Assembly (NCBI GenBank): GCA_018003015.1
Contig: JAGNEZ010000002.1
Coordinates: 124,001-188,000 of the forward strand
Direction of reading: 5' to 3'
DNA length: 64,000 nucleotides
Origin: Phycisphaerae bacterium
GTDB taxonomy: Bacteria; Planctomycetota; Phycisphaerae; UBA1845; PWPN01
Position numbers and translations under genes: made by a program. The notes beneath the pieces were generated by a model that saw only the letters and a list, made by a program, of their open reading frames with translations, did not search any database and was not told the origin of the DNA. Shown here one piece after another: positions 44,599 through 51,482 of the stretch (its first letter is position 1; every line of letters starts with the position of its first letter).

Positions 44599-45789
44599 TT
44601 GCGACCCCGCTCACACATCAAGTTCCTGCGGATCTATCCGCTCTCGATCCCGCTGCGAAAGGCGTTCGGCCATGCCGCCCATGTGCGGCAAGACGCCGAC
44701 CCGATCGTGATCCAGGTCGAACTGGCTGACGGCACGGTCGGCTACGGCGAAACGCTGCCCCGGCCGTACGTCTCCGGGGAGACCCCGGAATCTGTCATTC
44801 GGACGATCCAGGACGAGTGGCTGGAGGGCTTGGTCAGACTGCGGCCGGCCGGCTTCCCCGAGGCGATGGAGTGGATCGCCGGCCTGCCGACGCACAACGC
44901 CGCGGGACATTGCGCCACCGCCGCCCGGGCCGGGATCGAACTCGCCTTGATCGATGCCTATTGCCGGCACTTCGGCATGCCGGTTGGCGAGGTCGTGGGC
45001 TGGTTCGGGCTCTCCGGGCTCGGTTCGCCGGAGAGCATCCGCAGGATGCGGTACAGCGCGATCCTGTCCGGTGACAATCCCGGTAGTCTGACCCGCAAGA
45101 CGCGGCTGATGTGGTGGTACGGCCTGCGTGATTTCAAGTTGAAGGTCGGCTACGAGGATGACGAGCAGCGTATTCGCTCCGTAGCCCAGACCCTGGGCCG
45201 GTCGCTGGGCCGAACGACGACGCTCCGGCTGGACGCCAACGGTGGCTGGACACTGGATCAGGCCATCGATCGCCTTCGGGCCGTGGCCGACTTGCCGATT
45301 GCGTGTGTCGAGCAGCCGCTGGCGAAGAGCCGGGACGTTGACCTTGTGGTTCTCAGGCAGGCGGTGAAAGTGAACGTCATGCTCGATGAGTCGCTGGTCA
45401 CGATCGAGGATGCCCAACGGCTGCATGGCCTTGGCGTTCTCGACGTGCTGAATGTCCGGATCAGCAAGAACGGCGGATTCCTGCCCGGGCTTCGCCTCGC
45501 CCACTTTGCCCGCAGAAACAACTTGGACTATCAGCTCGGGTGCATGGTCGGCGAAACCAGCATCCTGTCGGCCGTGGGGCGGCGATGGCTGGAGCAGGTG
45601 CCCGGCGCAAGCTTCGCGGAGGGCAGCTACGGGCGGTTCCTGCTTTCCGGCGATATTACCTCCCGGCCGGTGGGCTTCGGCCTGGGCGGCCGTCCGAAAC
45701 CGCTGCCCGGCCCAGGCTGGGGCGTGGAGCCCGATCCCGCGCTGCTCGAACGCTACGTCCGGCCAGGAGTGATCGAGTTCCCGTTCTAG
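44599..45789 (+). CDS. enolase-superfamily epimerase (dipeptide-epimerase-like)
   Basis: 396 residues. The C-terminal barrel has the full catalytic set: FKLKVG (the KxK base), RLDANGG, CVEQPL and MLDESL (three acidic metal ligands) and ISKNGG (the opposite Lys base). This arrangement is that of the MLE subgroup, such as L-Ala-D/L-Glu epimerase. TTG 44599 starts 12 bases after the small accessory gene, so enzyme and transporter likely share one transcript; the transported compound may be its substrate. The exact reaction is not known. Confidence 0.82.
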   Translation: MRPRSHIKFLRIYPLSIPLRKAFGHAAHVRQDADPIVIQVELADGTVGYGETLPRPYVSGETPESVIRTIQDEWLEGLVRLRPAGFPEAMEWIAGLPTHNAAGHCATAARAGIELALIDAYCRHFGMPVGEVVGWFGLSGLGSPESIRRMRYSAILSGDNPGSLTRKTRLMWWYGLRDFKLKVGYEDDEQRIRSVAQTLGRSLGRTTTLRLDANGGWTLDQAIDRLRAVADLPIACVEQPLAKSRDVDLVVLRQAVKVNVMLDESLVTIEDAQRLHGLGVLDVLNVRISKNGGFLPGLRLAHFARRNNLDYQLGCMVGETSILSAVGRRWLEQVPGASFAEGSYGRFLLSGDITSRPVGFGLGGRPKPLPGPGWGVEPDPALLERYVRPGVIEFPF

Positions 45790-45814
45790 CGGAATGCCCC
45801 GGGCACGATCGCCG

Positions 45815-46531
45815 CTACTTCCCCTTCGCCTCATAGCACAGGAGCGTCCCCTGATCACGCAGATAGAGTCGCCCGTGGGCAATGGTCGGGTGAGGCCACG
45901 CCTTCTGCCGGGCTCGGTCCGGCTGGGCGAAACGTCCCTGCTCCGCGAAACCGTCCGGAGAGGCCCTAACCAGTATAAAGATATCTTTGTCTTCTTCTCG
46001 GAAGTACAACATCCCGTCCGCGAACGAAACGCAGCCCTTCCGGAGTTTGTCCTTCTCCGCCCAGAGCACCTTGCCGCTGCTGATCTCCTGGCAGACCAGC
46101 CCGCGGCCGTCGGAATGGCCAAATACCTTCCCGCCGGCCTGGACCACGCCACCGTGGTGGTTGGCCATCTCCTTGCTCGCGTAGACCTCCTCGACCGAGA
46201 ACCGGCCGTCCTTTGCCGTGATCCTGAATGCGTGGCAGCCGACGTCGTATCCGGAGGTCACGTAGGCAAGGTCGCCCACCGTGCAGAGGCGGTCACCCAC
46301 AACGGCAATACTGGCATAGCCCGTGCCCAGGCCAGTGGCTTTCCAGGCCAGAGCCGGCCCGTCGGGCCCCCATCGCTGGAGCAGCCCGGTATCGGCCGAC
46401 CGGCCGTCGCGAGCCGGACCCCGCCACTGCGGCCAGTCGGCGGCACGCACCCAGGTGGCCACGGCCAGGGACGCAACGCCAACCACACACAGCGTGAACC
46501 TGAATCCTGTCCCTTTGTTCGTCATGTCCAT
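45815..46531 (-). CDS. shortened PQQ-type beta-propeller protein
   Basis: 238 residues. A signal peptide precedes ADWPQWRGPARDGRS, the standard opening of planctomycete PQQ-propeller proteins, and the C-terminus (NHHGGVVQAGG, AWPHPTIAHGRLYLRDQGTLLCYE) is the standard ending. The usual protein is about 400-450 residues. The jump from CTVGDLAYVTSG to the last blades suggests an in-frame loss of about 170-200 residues, leaving roughly half the propeller. It may be a decaying gene or a trimmed functional one. GTG/ATG starts at 46534, 46531 and 46525 are all possible. Confidence 0.7.
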   Translation of the reverse strand: MDMTNKGTGFRFTLCVVGVASLAVATWVRAADWPQWRGPARDGRSADTGLLQRWGPDGPALAWKATGLGTGYASIAVVGDRLCTVGDLAYVTSGYDVGCHAFRITAKDGRFSVEEVYASKEMANHHGGVVQAGGKVFGHSDGRGLVCQEISSGKVLWAEKDKLRKGCVSFADGMLYFREEDKDIFILVRASPDGFAEQGRFAQPDRARQKAWPHPTIAHGRLYLRDQGTLLCYEAKGK

Positions 46532-46793
46532 CACCCGTCAGACAGCCTCGACGGCGAGCTTGCCCGGTGGCGCCACCGGGTCCACGCAGTGTTGTATGCC
46601 CGCATACCCCGGACGACGATGTGCCCGCCGGGCCCTGGGGGCTCATCCGCTCGCTATCCGGTGTTCACGACTCGGCCCGTCCCGTGGCTGTGTCCGTCCA
46701 GGGTGTGCCGGCATGTCCGCAGGGCCGAACAGCGAACGCCGGCGGTCGTCGCCGCAACCGCCGGAAGGCGATGGGTGCGCAGCTATAGAAGGT

Positions 46794-47207
46794 TTAGCCA
46801 GTTAATGCAGTCATTTCGTTCGGCGGCGCTGCCCCGGGATCCCCCCCTACTTCCCGCTTGCCTCGGTGCAAACATCTGGGCGTATTGACGCAGGTGTCCG
46901 GGAGGCGGAGTCGTTCGACGGGGCGGCCTTGGACTAGGTGCGACTCGACGATCTCGGGCACGTCAGCGGGGGTCACGAAGCCGTACCAGACGGCCTCGGG
47001 GTAAACGACCAAAGTGAGGCCGTGTTCGCACTGGTCAAGGCAGCCGGCGGCATTGATCCGGACGCGGCGGCTGAGGCCCCGGCTGGATAGGGCCTGTTTG
47101 AGCGCTTCACGAACCGCCTCCCCCTGCCTAGCGGCGCAGCAGCCCCGCGGGTGGCCGTCGGGGCGGACGTTGGTACAGACGAAGACGTGACGTTCGAAAC
47201 CGGGCAT
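46794..47207 (-). CDS. thioredoxin-like [2Fe-2S] ferredoxin
   Basis: 137 residues. It shows HVFVCTNVRPDGHPRGCC early and INAAGCLDQCEHG later, the four cysteines of the thioredoxin-fold [2Fe-2S] family. It carries electrons in the cytoplasm; partners are not encoded beside it. The last 25 residues are a Pro/Gly tail. ATG 47207 follows GGGAGGAG by about seven bases. It is divergent from the GmhB-like gene across 53 bases. Confidence 0.85.
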   Translation of the reverse strand: MPGFERHVFVCTNVRPDGHPRGCCAARQGEAVREALKQALSSRGLSRRVRINAAGCLDQCEHGLTLVVYPEAVWYGFVTPADVPEIVESHLVQGRPVERLRLPDTCVNTPRCLHRGKREVGGDPGAAPPNEMTALTG

Positions 47208-47260
47208 GAAGACTCCTCCCAAGGTTGCATTCGGCATTATGTTAGTCCATAGTACTCACC

Positions 47261-48160
47261 ATGGGAACGCCGGCCGTGTTCTGGGATCGGGACGACACGC
47301 TGATCGCGGATCCGGGCTATCTCAACCATCCGGACCAGGTCCGACTCATGCCCGGTGCCGCGGAGGCCTTGCGGCGCACCACGGCCGCGGGCTTCGAGAA
47401 TGTTGTGATCACCAACCAGTCAGGTGTGGCCCGAGGCCTGATCGATGAGCCGACGCTGAGGAGCATCCACGAACGTGTTCACACTTTGCTGGCTGAGGCG
47501 GGCGCCAGGCTTGATGCCATCTACTACTGCCCCTTCCTGCCGGGTGATGAGGCGGTCGTTCCGGAGTACCGCCAGGACAGCGATCTCCGCAAACCCAAGC
47601 CGGGAATGTTGCTCAAGGCTTCGCTCGAGCGCAAGATCGAGTTGGTGGCATCGTGGATGATCGGGGATTCGCTTCGCGATACGCAGGCGGGCCGATCGGC
47701 TGGGTGCCGCACGATCCTGCTCCGCAACGGCAAGGCCGCGGCCTCCGAGCCGCCGAAGGACACCTCGGTTGACTTCACGGCCAACACGCTCGGCGAGGCC
47801 GTGGACATTGTGCTGAAACACACCCGGAAGACGGAGAAGACCGCGGCTGCCGTTCAGCCGGCGGCTCCCGCCGATCCGGCCGCCATCTTGCAGGAAATCC
47901 TGACTTTCCTGAAGATGGCGGATCGCCGGGCGCAGTCGGAGGACTTCGCGCTCCCGCGCCTGGCGGGGGCAGTCATCCAGATCATGGCCATCGGGGCGAT
48001 GCTCTGGGCCATCTTCGGCTGGCTGATCGAGCCAGGGGGCATCAGGACACAGATGGATCAGTTGCTGGCTCTGCAGACTGGAACCACCCGCCTGCTCTTC
48101 GCGGTCATCCTGCAGTTGATGGCCCTGACCTGCTTCACCGCGTCCTCTCGAAAGAGGTAG
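47261..48160 (+). CDS. GmhB-like HAD phosphatase with C-terminal membrane helices
   Basis: 299 residues. Residues 1-185 form a HAD-IIIA domain: FWDRDDTLIADPGYL (nucleophile and general acid Asp), VVITNQSGVARGL, RKPKPGML and WMIGDSLRDTQAG. The known family member dephosphorylates heptose 1,7-bisphosphate. The Cys-rich zinc loop before RKPKPGM in GmhB is gone; one Cys remains (YYCPF). Residues about 235-295 add two membrane helices (IQIMAIGAMLWAIFGWLI, LLFAVILQLMALTCF), which is not usual. It may dephosphorylate a sugar at the membrane. Confidence 0.78.
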   Translation: MGTPAVFWDRDDTLIADPGYLNHPDQVRLMPGAAEALRRTTAAGFENVVITNQSGVARGLIDEPTLRSIHERVHTLLAEAGARLDAIYYCPFLPGDEAVVPEYRQDSDLRKPKPGMLLKASLERKIELVASWMIGDSLRDTQAGRSAGCRTILLRNGKAAASEPPKDTSVDFTANTLGEAVDIVLKHTRKTEKTAAAVQPAAPADPAAILQEILTFLKMADRRAQSEDFALPRLAGAVIQIMAIGAMLWAIFGWLIEPGGIRTQMDQLLALQTGTTRLLFAVILQLMALTCFTASSRKR

Positions 48161-48210
48161 CCGCCCTGTCTTGTGGGCGTCGCATCCGGATACCAAGACC
48201 TTGCCGACCG

Positions 48211-48227
48211 CTGAGCGCCGCGCTCAG
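48211..48227. terminator. short perfect palindrome between convergent genes
   Basis: CTGAGCG and CGCTCAG flank a 3-base loop. It overlaps the stop of the leftward coiled-coil gene and lies 50 bases past the GmhB-like gene. It could act in both directions, but no T tract follows. Confidence 0.3.
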
Positions 48228-48982
48228 TGCCGCATGGCGATGCTGACGATGGCCGCGACGATGGTGGTGAGCGCCAGGGCCAGGGTGACGACGAACAACA
48301 TGATGAATCGCCGGCCCTGAGTGGTAATCAGCGATCGGATCATGCCGCTCTGTTCATCGGTTCTGAGGCCCATTTCCCGCAGCAGGTCGGTTTGGCTGCT
48401 GCTGGCTTGGCCGACGCCGGCCACCGCATTACCGAGCCGGTCCAGGGTCTGGTTGCTGACCACGTTCTGTTCGCCGACCATTTCGAGCTGTCGACTGATG
48501 TTGGCCAGGGCTTCCGTTTGGCTACGCGTCACCCGCGGGATCTCGCTGATAGCCTCGGTGAGTCGGTGGGTGTGGGAGGTGGTGCTCTCGAGCTGGCCGG
48601 CGATCGACTCGAGCATCTGCGTCTGCTGGCGGCACATGTCCGGCTGATCGGCGAGCGTGCGGGCGAGCTGCTCGACCGCCTTGCAGGTCCGGTCCGCGCG
48701 TTCGGCCTGCTCGACCATGTGTCGTTGAATCTCGTCGATCAGGCGAGTGACCCGCTCGTAGCCCTCCTGAAGCTGGAGGAGGGTCTGGTCCCGTCGCGGC
48801 CAACGGACCAGTCCAGCCGGCTTGTCTGTGGTGAGATCGGCCTCCTCGGCGGCGGTCTCCGCGGGCGCAGCCAGCAGACCGTCCTGTCCTACCGGGGGCA
48901 GGTTGTACTGATCGCTGTTGCGTCGAGTCCGTGCGAGGGTGTTCTTCAGACGATGCCACCAGTTCTTCGGATCAGAGACCAT
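48224..48982 (-). CDS. tail-anchored coiled-coil membrane protein
   Basis: 252 residues. A disordered N-terminus (1-65) is followed by a long heptad-rich region (70-215, for example TLLQLQEGYERVTRLIDEI) and a C-terminal membrane helix (FIMLFVVTLALALTTIVAAIV). It recalls the helical part of chemoreceptors but has no signalling tip. I cannot assign a function; it could be a scaffold on the inner membrane. The convergent gene is the GmhB-like phosphatase. Confidence 0.7.
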   Translation of the reverse strand: MVSDPKNWWHRLKNTLARTRRNSDQYNLPPVGQDGLLAAPAETAAEEADLTTDKPAGLVRWPRRDQTLLQLQEGYERVTRLIDEIQRHMVEQAERADRTCKAVEQLARTLADQPDMCRQQTQMLESIAGQLESTTSHTHRLTEAISEIPRVTRSQTEALANISRQLEMVGEQNVVSNQTLDRLGNAVAGVGQASSSQTDLLREMGLRTDEQSGMIRSLITTQGRRFIMLFVVTLALALTTIVAAIVSIAMRH

Positions 48983-49022
48983 GCGACTTCAGTCCTCAAG
49001 GCGGGCCAGAGCCCTGTGATGT

Positions 49023-49940
49023 CTACTTCCCCACGGCGGTTGCGCGCGAGCCGGAGTCCGTACCCGCCCGAAGCGTTCCGCCGTCCGGAGGCACGAAGCG
49101 AATTGCGGCCAGAATGGCCTCGCGATTGACTTCCCAACAACGAGCGGGAGAGACGTTGCCTGGCAACTCCAGCGTTATGGTCGGAATGCGCTGGTCCACG
49201 CCGGCCCACGTGCCAAAGCTGCCCGGGGTCTCGTATCCCATGGTGGGCAGGACCGGATAGCGGTTGTAGCGGCTCATGATCGTGGCCAGCGCGTGGGCCG
49301 GGCCGTCGTAGTTGTTCCCGTGCCGGCCCGCGGCGATCGAGTGGATTGAGACGATCTTGGCCGGCTGCAGCCGCCGGGTGGCCATCAGCACGGCCCGGGT
49401 CTCCGCTTCACTGGCCGGCCGCCGACCGCCGGCAAACCTGCCCGAAGGACGGGCGGGGAAATTCGAGGCCGGGAAGTTCCGGTTGATGTCCACGCCGTTG
49501 CGGTTGGCCCGCGTGCCGTGGGCCACGCCGTCAGGGTTCACCTCCGGAATGATCGCAATACGCCGATCCGGGTAGACCTCAGGATGATCCCTCAAGTAAC
49601 CAACGAGCGAACGGCAGAGCTCGACACCGGTCGACTCGTTTCCATGGAAGCCGCCCATGATGAGTGTCGTCTCGCCGCGCCGACCGAACACGATGGCTTC
49701 GATCGGCCGACGTTCCAGCGACGTGCCGAGCACAAGGGTCTCTTCGACCGACTTGGCGGTGGCACGCGAGCCGGGAAGGGGGGGCGGCGGGGAGTACTCC
49801 ATCTCGGGGGGCAGAACAACCTGCCGAGCAGGCTTGTGGGTGGCCGGTCTGTGGCAGCCGATCGCAGCCAGACAGGCAACCGCCGCGATGAGCGCACGCC
49901 TTCCCCTCGACTGGGATCGCCCCTCCATGCGGATCGTCAT
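49023..49940 (-). CDS. M14-family zinc carboxypeptidase-like lipoprotein
   Basis: 305 residues. A lipoprotein signal ends in LAAIGC, then a Pro-rich linker. The peptidase domain has GGFHGNESTG with the HxxE zinc pair, NPDGVAHGTRANRNGVDINRNFP, the third zinc ligand in SIHS and the catalytic Glu in LELPGNV. This resembles murein tripeptide amidase MpaA and related M14 enzymes. An exported position suggests work on peptidoglycan peptides or imported peptides. ATG 49940 follows GGGAG. Confidence 0.82.
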   Translation of the reverse strand: MTIRMEGRSQSRGRRALIAAVACLAAIGCHRPATHKPARQVVLPPEMEYSPPPPLPGSRATAKSVEETLVLGTSLERRPIEAIVFGRRGETTLIMGGFHGNESTGVELCRSLVGYLRDHPEVYPDRRIAIIPEVNPDGVAHGTRANRNGVDINRNFPASNFPARPSGRFAGGRRPASEAETRAVLMATRRLQPAKIVSIHSIAAGRHGNNYDGPAHALATIMSRYNRYPVLPTMGYETPGSFGTWAGVDQRIPTITLELPGNVSPARCWEVNREAILAAIRFVPPDGGTLRAGTDSGSRATAVGK

Positions 49941-50134
49941 GGCTGCTCCCGCGGCATGGGCAATCGAGTGAGCTCGACAATTCGAATCGGAACACGGGTT
50001 CGCTCACGCGGCTTGCCGTGCATCCTTGCCATCATCATAGACTACCATCGGACAAGGGCAAATCCAAGTGGGCGTCACCGCTCCCATCGGACCGGGCTTC
50101 ACGATCGGCTGACGCGGTGTTATCGTCGGCGGCC

Positions 50135-51376
50135 ATGGAAGCGGTCATCTTGAGCATCGGGAACGAGATCATCACCGGGCAGACGGTGGACACCAACAGC
50201 GCCTGGTTGTCGCGGCAAGTATCGGAACTCGGTATCCGCGTTCCTCGGCATGTCACCGTGGCGGACGACCTCAAAGCCATCCGGGAGGAAATCGAGCAGG
50301 CCGCCCGCAAGACGGACCTCGTCCTGGTAACCGGAGGCCTGGGACCAACCGAGGACGACCTGACCCGCCAGGCGCTTGCCGCCGCCATGGGCGTAGACCT
50401 GGAGATTCGGGAAGAGTACGTCGAACGAATCCGGGCCTTCTTCACCGCCCGGGGTCGGCAAATGCCGGAGAGCAACAAAGTGCAGGCTTTGTTTCCGGCA
50501 GGCAGCGAGCCGATCGACAACACCTGCGGAACGGCTCCAGGCATCAAAGCGCTCTGCGGCCAGACCACCGTCTTCGTCATGCCCGGCGTGCCTCGGGAGA
50601 TGCAGGAGATGTACCGACTCGCCGTCCGCCCCTTCCTGGTCCGCGAAACCGGGGGGGCGAGGATGCTGGCGGTCACCCTGCATACCTTCGGAGCCGGGGA
50701 GTCGGACATCGGCGAACTGATCCGAGATCTCATGGACAGGAAACGCAACCCAACGGTCGGGACGACCGCCAAGCAAGGCGTCATCAGCGTAAGAATTCAC
50801 TCATACGGACGCAATCAGGAGGAGTCTCGCCTGCTGCTCGAGGAGACCGCCGCAGAGGTTCGCAAGCGTCTCGGGACCCTCGTGTTCGGACAGGACGAGG
50901 ATACACTGGCTCATGCCGTCGGTCGCCTTCTGATCGCCAAGCAGAAGACGCTGGCGACAGCCGAGTCCTGCACCGGAGGCCTCATCGCAAAGCTGATCAC
51001 CGACGTGCCCGGCAGCAGCGACTACTTCCGTCAGGGCCTGGTGACCTACGCAAACCAAGCCAAGACGCGCCTTCTAGGTGTTCCGGCAGGTCTGATACAG
51101 AAATACGGGGCCGTAAGTCACGAGGTGGCCGAGGCCCTGGTGACGGAAGCCCGTCTCCAGGGGGAGGTCGATTACGCCGTCAGTGTCACCGGCGTTGCAG
51201 GTCCAGGGGGCGGGACTGCCCAGAAGCCTGTCGGGTTGGTGTACATCGGGCTGGCCGACGCGACCGGGTGTGAAGTGACCAGGCACCTGTTTGGCGATCA
51301 CCTGACTCGGGCTGAGATCCGGGAACGCACAGCATGGACGGCCTTGAACCGACTGCGGTTGAGCCTGTGCGCATAA
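50135..51376 (+). CDS. cinA: CinA-family nicotinamide-nucleotide amidase
   Basis: 413 residues. The N-terminal MoCF-like domain (AVILSIGNEIITGQTVDTNS, VTGGLGPTEDD, FVMPGVPREMQEMY) acts as a pyrophosphatase in other CinA proteins. The C-terminal PncC domain has AESCTGGLIAKLITDVPGSS and SVTGVAGPGGG and deamidates nicotinamide mononucleotide. Both domains are complete. ATG 50135 matches the family start. It is divergent from the M14 peptidase gene. Confidence 0.93.
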   Translation: MEAVILSIGNEIITGQTVDTNSAWLSRQVSELGIRVPRHVTVADDLKAIREEIEQAARKTDLVLVTGGLGPTEDDLTRQALAAAMGVDLEIREEYVERIRAFFTARGRQMPESNKVQALFPAGSEPIDNTCGTAPGIKALCGQTTVFVMPGVPREMQEMYRLAVRPFLVRETGGARMLAVTLHTFGAGESDIGELIRDLMDRKRNPTVGTTAKQGVISVRIHSYGRNQEESRLLLEETAAEVRKRLGTLVFGQDEDTLAHAVGRLLIAKQKTLATAESCTGGLIAKLITDVPGSSDYFRQGLVTYANQAKTRLLGVPAGLIQKYGAVSHEVAEALVTEARLQGEVDYAVSVTGVAGPGGGTAQKPVGLVYIGLADATGCEVTRHLFGDHLTRAEIRERTAWTALNRLRLSLCA

Positions 51377-51482
51377 TTCGATGTGTCAAGGCAACTTGGC
51401 ATGTTTCCTCGACGATACATTGGTGTCGGACTTGGGTTAGAATGCGACCGATTTCGCCCGGGTCTGGTTTGGAGGCCTATCG

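Noticed and set aside
44611-46152. A 513-codon minus-strand frame
   Set aside because: Antisense to the epimerase, which has its full catalytic set. Composition is biased.
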